Source: Euperipatoides rowelli (taxonomy: Eukaryota; Onychophora; Udeonychophora; Euonychophora; Peripatopsidae). From it: 18,951 nucleotides of DNA. Below the pieces are notes generated by a model that was given only the letters and a program-made list of their open reading frames with translations, searched no databases and was not told the origin of the DNA. Of the stretch, positions 9,085-18,742 are shown in pieces; the stretch's first letter is position 1, and each line of letters begins with the position of its first letter. The DNA lies in assembly GCA_003024985.2 (NCBI GenBank), contig PXIH01S0000070.1, one strand, 5' to 3'. A program made the translations under genes and the position numbers.

Positions 9085-9779
9085 CCCCTTCCCATCTGAT
9101 GAAAATTTTAGTTTTGTGCCCATTTATCTCCACTATTTTGATGATTTTAACCTTTTTTAATGTCTCAAAATTAATAAATTTTTATGTAAATAAGTAGTAT
9201 AAAATATACCATTATAAAGGTAAAGAAATGGTTTATAAAATATTATATTGGAATTTTAATTTATTTTAAATTTTGTCAGCATAAAAAATGAAAAAAAAAA
9301 TTATTCCTCCCTCCCCCCCATTTATATATACCGTAATACTTTTTATCAATAAATCTTTTTTTTTTTTTAAATTATGAACATAAAATATTTCTAAAAGATA
9401 ATAAAATAAAATGTAATTATATATTTGTGTATGTTCTGTAAAATTGCAACAATAATTTTCCTTATGACTGCAGATTGAAACAATACAATAACTAGCTCGT
9501 TTTACATTCTTATAAAATTAGATTCTAAAACGTTATCATATTTCTATACATTTATTTTAATTTTTGATACTTTAAAATGTAAATTTTAAAAAGCTATCAT
9601 AATCCAAACATTCATTATAATTTTTGATAGATTAAAATGTAAAAATTATTTAATTAAATGAAATATTTCTTGAAAAAAAAAAAGATTAATGAAAATATCT
9701 TCTTATTACCGACAAAGGCGTTATCCAACAAAGTGTCACATACTTATGACAGAAATATCGGTCATCCGAGGTTAAGGGA
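9085..9779. mobile_element. Nonautonomous TTAA-flanked element, piggyBac-like, 695 bases
   Basis: A TTAA at 9081-9084 precedes CCCCTTCCCATCTGATGA. At the other end the reverse strand reads TTAA (9780-9783) then TCCCTTAACCTCGGATGA. The two ends match at about 13 of 18 positions just inside the TTAA, with exact GATGA at the inner side. TTAA target duplication and C-rich CCC ends are the pattern of piggyBac-type transposons, which is family knowledge. The inside has no long open frame, so it could only have moved with a helper transposase. It contains poly-T and poly-A runs, a C-rich patch near 9307-9319 and an internal 61-base direct duplication at 9534-9648. The boundary call rests on imperfect ends. 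Confidence 0.5.
9534..9648. repeat. Direct duplication, period 61 bases
   Basis: TATCATA at 9534 and again at 9595 each lead into ACATT.ATT.TAATTTTTGATA followed by TTAAAATGTAAA. The duplication lies inside the TTAA element at 9085-9779. Confidence 0.6.
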
Positions 9780-10185
9780 TTAAGTCACCATAAAGGAAGA
9801 CCCTCGTTTATACAGAACACTGATATAAATGAACAATTTTAGCATAAATAAAAATACCATGCTTTCAAAATTCGAATGCCGTTAGAATTTCTTGGAGTAA
9901 CGACAGTCCTCTTCCCAATCACAATGATTTCATCATTTAACAGTCTAGTAGCCACCAAAACAATGTCATTGGGGAGCTACCTTTGTTGTTTGGGTGGGCT
10001 TCTCCTTTAAAAATATATTCCACCTAGAAGTGATCTTCCCGATGCTGTTGTTTTAACACATGCAAGATTGATGATATTCAACAGATACTGAAAGTTTTTT
10101 TTTTTATTATTCATTGTAAAATTCAGATAGTATGGTTATATTAAAAAATTTTTATCTTAAGGGAGGACATGGTAAAGAAATTTTT

Positions 10186-10695
10186 TATTTATTTATGGGC
10201 CAAAATGAATGAAATTTTATACACACATAGTTATATAGTAAGAGATGAAGAAATATACAGTATAAGCAAAAGTTTTCTCGGGCATTGGGTTGCCATGGTA
10301 ATGACTTGTAAACAACCAAAAAAACAAGATTTGGGAATAAATTATCGTTTCCAAATAATGTGATAAATTTCCCTAAATTTGTTCTATGATCACTCTAAAA
10401 GAATCAAACCAGGGAATGACTATCTTGGAAATTTTATAATTTTGGTTTATACATCATTAAAAGGGCCAATATTTCAAAATAAACAAATTTGTGAATGTTC
10501 ACATCTTTTTATTTTGCTATTGGTACAAAATCTATAAGTCCCATCAAAATTCTGGCTCCATAGTTCCCTGTTCCATAATTTAAAATAGTTATATACCAAA
10601 TTTAAAGTCTCTAAGTAAAAAAAATGTGAAAATGATAGATTTAATGCTGGAGAAAAACATGTAAAATGGTCATTATGAGAAAAACAGCTTTAAAT
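10186..10695. repeat. Tandem unit A of the TTAA element
   Basis: First of three copies. Landmarks are TTATTTATGGGCCAAAATG at the start, TTGCCATGGTAATGAC, AACCAGGGAATGACTATC, TTCTGGCTCCATAGTT and, at the end, TGCTGGAGAAAAACATG. The CATGGTAA landmark lies 547 bases before the same landmark in unit B. Confidence 0.85.
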
Positions 10696-10744
10696 TTTAT
10701 TTTTGTTTTTTACATATTTAGTTTTTTTTTTTTTTTTTTAAGTT

Positions 10745-11240
10745 TTTTTATTTATGGGCCAAAATGGATGAAATTTTATATAGTATATAGTAAGAGATGA
10801 AGAAATATATAAGCAAAAGTTTTCTCAGGCATTAGGTTGTCATGGTAACGACTTGTAAACAAACAAAAAACAAGGATGGGAATAAATCTATCGTTTTCAA
10901 AAATTGTGATAAATTTCACTAAATTTGCTCTAAGCTCACTCTAAAAGAACCAAACCAGGGAATGACTATCTTGGAAATTTTATCATTTTGGTTTATACAT
11001 GAGATAAAGGAATAATATTTCAAAATAAACAAATTTGTGAATGTTTGCCTCTTTTATTTTGCTATTGCTTCTAAATCTATAAGTCCTATCAAAATTCTGG
11101 CTCCATAGTTACCTGTTCCATAGTTTAAAATAGTTATATACCAAATTTAAAGTCTCTAAGTAAAAAAATGTGAAAATGATAGATTTAATGCTGGAGAAAA
11201 ACATGTAAAATGGTTATTATGAGAAAAACAAGTTTAAACT
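10745..11240. repeat. Tandem unit B of the TTAA element
   Basis: Second copy, very similar to unit A along its whole length (roughly nine bases in ten). It is preceded by a poly-T run of about 19 at 10721-10739, which seems to mark the unit boundary. Confidence 0.85.
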
Positions 11241-11280
11241 TTTTTTTTTTTACATTTTTTTAATTTATTTTTATTTGTTT

Positions 11281-11322
11281 ATTCCCTGTATGTATATATG
11301 AAAATATATACATACAGAGAAT
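11281..11322. repeat. 18-base hairpin at the junction of units B and C
   Basis: ATTCCCTGTATGTATATA at 11281-11298 pairs with 11305-11322 with one mismatch around a six-base loop. It takes the place where the first part of unit C would be expected. Confidence 0.75.
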
Positions 11323-11739
11323 ATAGTAAGATATTTAAAAAATCTATAAGCAAAGGTTTTCTGTGGCATTGTTTGCCATGGTAACAATGTAAACAAACAA
11401 AAGCATGCTTTGGGGTAAAAATCTACCATTTTANAATAATGTGATAAATTTCACTAAATTTGCTCCATGCTCACTCTAAAGGAACCAAACCAGGGAATGA
11501 CTATTGGAAATTTTATACTTTTGGTTTACAACTTACATCAGTAAAAAAACCAATATTTCAAAATAAAGGAATTTGCTAATGTTTGCCAGTTTTTATTTTG
11601 CTATTGCTACAAAGTCTATAGGTGTAATCAAAATTCTGGCTCCATAGTTCTCTGTTGCATACTTTAAAATAGTTATATACCAAATTTCAAGTCTCTAAGT
11701 AAAAAAATGTGGAAATGATTAATTTAATGCTGGAGAAAA
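11321..11739. repeat. Tandem unit C of the TTAA element, 5' truncated
   Basis: Third copy, more diverged than A and B, and lacking the opening TTATGGGCCAAAATG segment. It still has GCCATGGTAAC (offset 536 from unit B), AACCAGGGAATGACTA, TTCTGGCTCCATAGTT and TGCTGGAGAAAAG. One unresolved base lies at 11434. Confidence 0.8.
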
Positions 11740-13689
11740 GTTCTTAGATAAAATAAAATAGCAATTATTTTAAAATGTCCAATTATTATAGGCTAGTCTA
11801 TAACTTCAAAATGTAATAAAATGTTTAAATAACCTGTCAAAATATTCAAATACAATTAAAAATTAAATTTCATTAAAACTAATTCAAATGTATTCAAAAA
11901 ATAATTGCCAGAGATCTGAAAATGTGAAAATAAAGAAAAAGGGAGGAAAAAGGGGGGGGGGGGCGGTCATAAAGAGAACACGTGTAGGCTGTAATCTGAA
12001 ATTCTAAACTATAAAACCATTTAATTATAGTACTCTAAATGAAAAAAAATCTAATTAAATGGTCATAANCCAAAAATATTAAAATTTTATAGCAAATTTT
12101 ATTATAAAATTTGTAAAAGATCGCTACAGCAAAATCCATCGCTGTTAAAAAAAAAAAATCTGGACTGAGAATACGTCAAAAGAAAATGGTTTAAATCTTC
12201 TAATCAATTAAAACTATCTAATTATTAATAAAAACAATTGAAAAATCAAAATAATATAGAAATTAAATCATAATAAATCAAAATTAAATGATATACTCGT
12301 TCAAAATAAAAGACATGATTGGGTAATGACTCGCTAAGTCACTAGGATTAAAAGGAAAAATTCTCAATTTTATTGGCTGTTCAAAAATTGGGTATCACAT
12401 AACACAACCAATAAGGAGCCGTATTTTCATCTCATTTCAATATTTCAATATATTTGTTTACAAAAGAGCTTTTATAAAGCTTGATTTTATTGATTGAAGC
12501 AGTGTTCTATTGAGATTTTTGTGAATTTATTCCGTTAGATGACACTTTATTTATTTTATTTTTCAAAAGAAACCGCCTTTTTCTAGCTAAAAGAGTAGTA
12601 GAGATATTTACGATGGAATTTCTCCTTTTTAAGTCTATTTTTAAAATTATTTTGATAAAAATTCTTTATCTAGGGTCAAAAATATGATATTTTGACAGTA
12701 AAAAATGTAATATTCATGTCAAATTTGCTACCAATTGTGTTCAGAAATAACCGGGAATTTTAAAAATGGTAAAATCTAAAAATCGATTTTTTGAGCATTT
12801 TTGAGAGTTTTCTTGACAGTGTCCTTCCTTAAAGGGTTAAATATTTTTTTTATGTATGCTAGTCAAATTACCAAAATTTTAAAAGTTTTTTTTTTTACTT
12901 TTTTTTATCAAGAAAAGTCCCAAATTTACCGTACAATCTTGTCGATTAAAGGTGGAGCAAACACCACTAAGAATAAATGTTCAGTACTTCTTAATGTTGA
13001 AGATAATCCAAAAAAGATTTTTTTATATAATGAATGAATAATATCAATTATTAATACATTAAGCGCTTTTGATCTATGTAATTGGCTTGAATATAACCTG
13101 TTGATGTTAAAGTCATAATCATTTCTCTGTAAACATTTAATACTTAATAAATTTTAAGTATTTATTTATGTATCTATTTACTTTAAATAATTTGTTTTAC
13201 CACAACCTTGTCCACTTAGGGTTAACATGAGTACAAATAGGCTGTATCAGCATTCCACTCTTAGGGGTCTGGATATAGAGTTTGACTACCATTGAACTCG
13301 ACCTTCTACAACCTTGCCGTCATTATACAGTTTATTTTATTATTTCATTTATTTATGTTTTGCTTGTGTTCTTAGTGTAATTTGGTAAGTCAAATTTTTG
13401 TTACAGGATATAGGAATTACTTCACTAATCAAGTTAGGATGTTAGTTTATTTTAAAATGGTACACGACTAGTGAGTAAAGACTCAGGTTCCATAGTTGCA
13501 CTTTGGTTCCTGTTCTATATTTTCAAAGTTAGCAACAGCCTATGTGGATCTTCTCGCTGGTATATTTGGAGATCATGGGATACTTTACGGATATTATTTT
13601 ATTTCATTTTAAATTTGCATCTGTATAAGAAATTGATAAGAGGGCAATTTGAGCACTCTTCTACAGATATAAATAAGACTTTGGGTTTT

Positions 13690-13803
13690 ATATACTGTAT
13701 ATTAGCCTAAACTTTGACTCGATTCCATTATAAAATATAATTATGTATATTTACAGTATATATGAAATAAATATACTGTATACACTAGTAATATACTGTA
13801 TAT
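13690..13803. repeat. Cluster of TATACTGTATA motifs
   Basis: TATACTGTAT or its partner ACAGTATATA occurs four times (13691, 13752, 13772 and 13792). Each is a near-palindrome. The same TACTGTA/TACAGTA word is scattered throughout the window, for example near 3108 and 3222. The cluster lies right before the acceptor at 13826 and may overlap its branch-point region. Confidence 0.6.
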
Positions 13804-13826
13804 TCATTCATTAATTTTCTTTGCAG

Positions 13827-13949
13827 GAAATAAAAGATATTCGAATTATTCAAAGTTTGAACATCAGTCTTTCCTTCTTTTTGTATGATTTGTTATCATT
13901 AATGGACAGAGGTTTTGTCTTCACCCTTATCAAGACCTATTGCAAACAA
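13827..13949 (+). CDS. DOCK7: DOCK7/Zir-like GEF, internal exon e
   Basis: The exon starts after TTTCTTTGCAG (AG 13825-13826) and ends before GTAAGA at 13950. It is 123 bases, 41 whole codons, phase 0 on both sides. The peptide is [20 protein letters not shown] then [21 protein letters not shown]. The core LN.SL.FFL.DLLS.MDRGFVF.LI...YKQ is highly diagnostic of DOCK6/7/8. The first dozen residues are variable in the family and form the loop into which the candidate microexon would insert. The upstream intron is about 10 kb and the downstream one about 3.3 kb. Confidence 0.95.
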
Positions 13950-16900
13950 GTAAGAAATTTACCTCTTATAATTTGTATAAAATTAAAATCACTGAAAATT
14001 GAAAGCCACATCAAAATTGGTTACAGTATTTTATTAAATTTAATCTGATTAATGTACCACTACTGTTCATTCATATACAGTAATATGTTCATTTTCTAAA
14101 AGTGACAAATTTATTCTAGTAGCAAGATAAATAATTCAGTTAATAAATATAGTTTATTATTTTATTATATAATTTGCACCTAGACTTGTGAATAGTTTAA
14201 ATTTAAAAATGAAAACGTAATTGTGTAAATTTTTTTTTTCATCTTTCTTGAATAATATTCACTTGGAAAATTTGACCAGTTTGAAGTCGAAATACATGGT
14301 TGTAATTGCTATATAGATTAATTGGCACACTTTCTAAAAATTGTTTTTAAAAGTTTAAAGTGAATTCAAATTATCTTACAGTTTGGATTTTACAGTGTTT
14401 GGGGATAGAAGTGGAGACTTATATAATTTAATTCTTTCACACCTTAACCATTTCAGTGTCACTTTAACAATATATTGCCATTTCTAAACAAGCATTTCCC
14501 ACTTTAGTCATTAGTATGCAATAAAGCCCAAATGAAAATTATACTGATTTTATAGTTTCTTTTAAAACCTCTGCCTGAATAATTATTGTACTCTATCAGT
14601 AACTTAGATAATTGCCCATGTGACCAGTTCATCTTCAGTTTGAACAAGATTTTCCGATTTGCCTGTTAATTAAAAATATTATAACAATGCAAATAACTAC
14701 TAAAGTTATACACCAAGATTGTATCAGATTTGAATCATCTTACAGATTCAAAGGTCTTCATATAATTGCATAAAAACAAGAACAAAAACTTGAAGCATGG
14801 TACCAAGTCTTAGCAATTGCTTTCCCCTCTTAACATTGTAAGCATTCTGGACCTAAATGGTTTCATTGCAAATATAACCTTATGAGTTGGATGTACATTA
14901 TATTCTTATGTGTTTTTGCTCCTTAGTTTACATTATGTATTGGAGAGCATCCAAATCAGATAACAGACCATCTTTTATTTTTCAAACATGATTCTACATC
15001 ACTTCTCCGTTTTATGAAATGGGATTGATAGACACTTATTTTTCCTTCTCATAATATTTTTTTTCTCTTTCATAGCTTTTTAAAGCATGCAATGAGAATC
15101 TGGAAAAGGCTGCCCACACTTTGCACTTTGAAATTTTCTTGCTGCCATCTTTTATTTTGCTGTGTACTGAGTGCACTACCGAGTTAGGCCTTTAACAACC
15201 TGGTCTGATAATGAGATTTATGGCAACGGCGATTTATGATTTTCATTGTGCTTAAATATATAGAAAATGGAATAAAGCTAGCATTGTGTCATCACTTCAG
15301 AATGAGAGGCCACCATATTAAAATATACTGCTGATCTGAAAATAATTTAATGAGGAAAAATAACATGCAGTAATTAACCTTTCCTTTTTGAACTATTGTA
15401 CAAGAAAGTCAATATTACCCAAGAAAATCAATACTACCCCAAGACAAAAAAAAATTGCTATAACAGCAGGTGTTATAAAGCTCCCATGTTGAGTATTGCT
15501 CAAAAGAGAGAGAAAATAAGTCGAGCGATACCGCTTTCTATGGCTTCTATAATGGTCATTCTGCTAATGGATTGACATATTGCGGCACTCTTTGTGATAA
15601 AGAAATTTTCTATAGCAGAACAAATATCTTCATATAATGAGACTGGAGATTGATAATGTGCTGACGCTATTACGATATATTTACTTAAAGCATGAAAGAA
15701 AAGGTCATGCCTGCACTAGATTCAATCACATTCCGTTGCAAGTAATACAATAAAATTTATTGCGGAATCCCAAACTGCAGTTTCTGAAACGATTGGGTTA
15801 ACATGAACTTGTGCATATTTTTTATTTATCAAGTGAACCCTGGATAAATAAATTCTCAAACATTGTCATTAAGTTTTGCAGAATGTGATTTGTCTTTGAA
15901 TATTGGATATATTTTAATTGCAAACTAACCTGGGTAAAACTGAATTCTGATAATGGCTGTAAAGGGGATTAAAAATTAATTGTTTTGAGTACATTATTCA
16001 AACTTAACACAAATACTTGTGTCAACAGGTGATTGGTCAATTAAATTTCAATTTAACCTCTGTTTACTAGCCATTTAGTTAATATTAAGGGGACATTAAC
16101 AAAACTACAACTAATTAAAAATTAGTACTTAAATAACTTGATGCAAAAATAGTCTAAGCTATAAATAATTGTTTTACAAATAATAGTTACACCATTTACA
16201 AGTGTTGTAGTGTTCAAATAACACAAATATTTATTGCATTTTATAAAGGGGAGGATCATAAATTTATAGTGCCTATCCACACACTTTTTTTATATACCGT
16301 ACTGTATATAAATTTTATAGTAATATAGTTTTTTTTTTTTTTTAAGGTAAAATGGATTGTGAGAGATTGTTAAATAGAAACCAAACCCCATACATTATTT
16401 ATTTATTTATTAATCTTGATTATTTGATAACCATTTGAAAGAATTTATAGAAATGTAATAGGGTAATGGCAATTGTTTGACATATTATAGCCTATGATTG
16501 AAAATACGTTAAATATTAATTTCAATTAAATTTTTAAATAATAAAGAAATAATAAACATGAAGTCATTTGACTGTTCTTAATTCTTTTGCTCCTTTACAT
16601 GATAACATGTTTCCAGACTTATTAATCTTGCAATCACCTTGTAGATTAAAAGGTGTAAAATTAGCTTAGCTATTGTCATCAATGAGGGCAAAAATAGTTA
16701 GTTTTTTTTAATATATATATATTATAGCAGAAAAGTAGCTTAGATACTTTTTCAGACAAAGTAACTGTAGCTTGCTACTTTAAAAAATAGCTTACTCAGC
16801 CCTGGTGATTATGAAGGTCAGTGTTTAACTTTGCTTTGAAACTGAAATAAAGACTCAGTAATTTAAATCTCCTGAAATACGATAGTAGTTATTAGTCCAT

Positions 16901-17246
16901 AGATCCCAAAAATATTAAAAAAAACAAAAACAACTTTTTTTTTAATTACACTTCAGCAGGAATAAAAATCTCTTTGTCAATAGTGATGGTTTATATATGG
17001 CAGGGTAAAGGGTGAACAATTTTTTACCTTTTTTTTTTTTCCATTTTTACTAACTTCATTAATTTATCATAATTTTTAAAAAAAATGCAATAAGTTATAT
17101 TAATTGTCAAAACTTAATGTTTTCGAAAATTTATTAAACTGTAATCAAACTAATGCATAAATAAATTTTAAAAAATTATACTTTAATACAATTACCATAA
17201 TAATATTTTTTTAATGTTCTTTCAACTGATTTTTTTTTTTTTTTAG
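13950..17246 (+). other. Intron of 3,297 bases
   Basis: This intron joins two exons in phase 0. From 13950 to about 15060 it is plain AT-rich DNA. A GC-richer zone at about 15080-15800 holds the repeat described at 15479-15637 and unidentified decayed sequence. From 15800 on it is AT-rich with poly-T and poly-A runs, a TA run at 16711-16725 and an ATTT run near 16395-16411. The acceptor is preceded by 15 T in a row (17230-17244). Confidence 0.8.
15479..15637 (+). pseudogene. Relic of a dispersed repeat with a short protein-like frame
   Basis: A 52-codon stop-free stretch from 15479 ends at TAA 15635-15637 and reads ...SSDTAFYGFYNGHSANGLTY then CGTLCDKEIFYSRTNIFI. The word FYGFYNGH is reminiscent of the F.G.F.GH motif of PP2C-type folds such as the pseudophosphatase TAB1, but the match is short and I do not rely on it. 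More solid is DNA similarity: GAAAATAAGTC...CTGCTAATGGATTGA (about 15512-15580) is repeated in decayed form on the minus strand at 2369-2440 and 2489-2549. So this is a copy of a repetitive sequence, probably a fragment of a transposon or amplified retrocopy. No start codon or splice sites support an active gene. Confidence 0.35.
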
Positions 17247-17554
17247 ATGTCGGCCAAAATTTTAACAGTACCTGAGGCCTCAACTTTAATTGAATTAAAG
17301 TTAGAATTTTTGCGTATTATTTGTAGTCACGAACATTATCTTGTGTTGAACCTTCCATTTGGTACCCCATTAACTCCTTCAGCACCTTCTTCCCCAAGTC
17401 CCAGCATTACAAGCTCAACATCTCAGAGCTCCTATGTGTCCAACAGTACTCTGACTGATCGGGGAAGCTTTGCAGAGCTGTCTACAGAATACAGACAGCA
17501 ACATTTTTTGGTTGGACTTGTTCTTTCCAATCTCGCTACTGTGTTAGAATTGAT
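17247..17554 (+). CDS. DOCK7: DOCK7/Zir-like GEF, internal exon f (last in window)
   Basis: The exon starts after a 15-T tract and AG (17245-17246) and ends before GTAAGT at 17555. It is 308 bases, 102 codons plus two bases (AT) that need the next exon. The ATG at its first codon is an internal methionine, not a start, since YCKQ from the previous exon continues into MSAKI. Domains in order: an amphipathic helix (TLIELKLEFLRIICSHEHYL), NLPFGTPLTP, a serine/proline-rich linker (APSSPSPSITSSTSQSS), then FAELSTEYRQQHFLVGLVLS and NLATVLEL. RIICSHEHYV.LNLP, SPSPS...TSQSS and FRQQH.L.GL.L match DOCK6/7/8 strongly. The linker is a likely phosphorylation region. The next exon is not found before 18951. 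Confidence 0.95.
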
Positions 17555-17760
17555 GTAAGTATCTCAAATTTTAATTTGTTAAAACTTATTTGTGCTGTAA
17601 TATATTATACAGTAAATAAATGACTTCTTGATTTTAAAATACTAGGATGACGTAAGGAGGAAAAAAAAAACCCCCAGCCAAATTAGTGTTTCAAAAAGTT
17701 TGATACTACATACGCTCAGGTGAAAAATAAAATCTTAGAAAATACAATATCAATTTTATT

Positions 17761-18307
17761 GTGAATAGGTAAAATCATACGCTGACAACAACGGTATTGA
17801 AAACACAAATAGAAGACAGATATTACAAATATGCACTAAGTAAAAATGTATTGTAAAACAAATGGAGCAAGCCTACACAGGAGTTGTAGATAAAATCGTC
17901 ACTTTTTAATACTCCAAGATCTTTAATACATGAAATTGTATTTAACAGGGTGAACATAAATTATAATAAAACACATACCGTATACATACTGTAGATAAAA
18001 TGAATAAATATGAATTATGAATAATAACAGATTATGCATTAGATAATGCATAATCTGTTATTCATAATTCATTTTTATCTATATACTGTGTATGTGTTTT
18101 ATTATAGATTTCTGTTCACCCTGTAGAATACAGTTTTATGTATGAAAGATCTTAGTGTATTAAAAAGTATCAATTTTATCTACAACTCCTGTGTTGGCTT
18201 GCTCCAGTTGTTTTACAAGACATTTTTACTTAGTGCATATTTGTAATGCCTGTCTTCTATTTGTGTTTTCAATACCGTTGCTGTCAGCATTAGTTTTACC
18301 TGTTCAC
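17761..18307. repeat. 547-base palindrome (inverted duplication, arms about 265-280 bases, 2-base loop)
   Basis: The left arm 17761-18041 begins GTGAATAGGTAAAAT, and the right arm 18044-18307 ends ATTTTACC-like (TTTTACCTGTTCAC). The centre is TGCATTA / GA / TAATGCA at 18035-18050. The two arms align along nearly their whole length at about nine bases in ten. Differences include small insertions such as AATAAATATG in the left arm. Landmarks pair in order: CAACGGTATTGAAAACACAA with its complement near 18262-18281, and ACACAGGAGTTGTAGATAAA with its complement near 18178-18195. No convincing target duplication flanks it. Read through as intron RNA it would fold into a very long hairpin. Confidence 0.9.
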
Positions 18308-18742
18308 ATCCTTTGTATTCAGTAACAAGAAAAGAAGAAACTCATCTCCTTCACAACAATTTTATTTTTACTTTTAAATACTTATTGGTCATCTTATTAA
18401 GTACTTCAGGTCGAATTTCATTCAAATTCATTTTAAAAATAGCAATATTGACCGATAAAGGATCAGAAATGGATATTAAAGCATCACTAATCTGAAAAAT
18501 TGCTTCATATGTTTTTTTTTATGCCTATTCATATGAACGTTTTACATGTAAATGTCCAATTTTACATTGTTTAAGCATATTTTTCTAATTACTTATTGAT
18601 ATTTCTAGAAAAATTTAGAGAGTTACTTTTGCAGTTTTTTTTAAAGTTTTTTATGGTAATATGCACCGCCAATACAGTTGATGGACTACTCCTGTCACCT
18701 TTGTTGGAAATAACTTGAATTTCACAACACTAAAGTATAGAG

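Larger units (their letters stand above)
10161..12828. mobile_element. Nonautonomous TTAA-flanked element of 2.7 kb with three internal tandem units
   Basis: The left end is TTAA (10157-10160) then GGGAGGACATGGTAAAGAAA. The right end, read on the reverse strand from TTAA (12829-12832), is GGAAGGACACTGTCAAGAAA. The ends agree at about 15 of 20 positions, giving imperfect terminal inverted repeats flanked by a TTAA duplication. TTAA duplication is used by piggyBac and Kolobok superfamilies, and the G-rich ends fit Kolobok somewhat better, which is inference. The left 1.6 kb is three tandem copies of a roughly 550-base unit. The right 1.1 kb is AT-rich with a 12-base G run at 11952-11963 and no recognised gene. 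The longest frame near the left end (64 codons at 10169) is not kept open in the second copy, so the unit is noncoding. Confidence 0.55.
3852..13826 (+). other. Large intron of about 10 kb, rich in mobile DNA
   Basis: This intron separates the exon at 3579-3719 (or the microexon) from that at 13827. I found no further exon in it. From 3852 to about 5900 it is plain AT-rich DNA with short tandem runs. A GC-richer island at about 5940-6770 holds a mariner-like relic. Between 7.6 and 8.5 kb are short perfect hairpins and a 95-base duplication. From 9085 to 12828 lie two elements bounded by TTAA. From 12840 to 13826 it is AT-rich again, with a cluster of TACTGTA motifs at 13690-13803 just upstream of the next acceptor. 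Confidence 0.8.

Noticed and set aside
10169-10363. 64-codon frame at the left end of the TTAA element
   Set aside because: It lies inside tandem unit A, and the equivalent parts of units B and C carry indels that break it, so it is not under coding constraint.
13471-13710. 79-codon frame before exon e; another frame there reads IFSKLATAYVDLLAGIFGDHG
   Set aside because: Neither peptide resembles the DOCK protein or a family I can name, and no splice sites join either in frame. It may be decayed transposon sequence but I cannot support a call.
15080-15200. Frame reading RIWKRLPTLCTLKFSCC, somewhat like the tail of non-LTR reverse transcriptases
   Set aside because: The likeness is limited to a few residues and no reverse transcriptase motifs are found nearby.
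17247-17249. ATG as a translation start
   Set aside because: It directly follows a poly-T plus AG acceptor, and the upstream exon joins in frame with conserved residues on both sides, so it is an internal methionine.
18313-18495. 60-codon frame after the palindrome
   Set aside because: It does not match the expected DOCK continuation and has no acceptor plus donor pair. Chance frame in AT-rich DNA.
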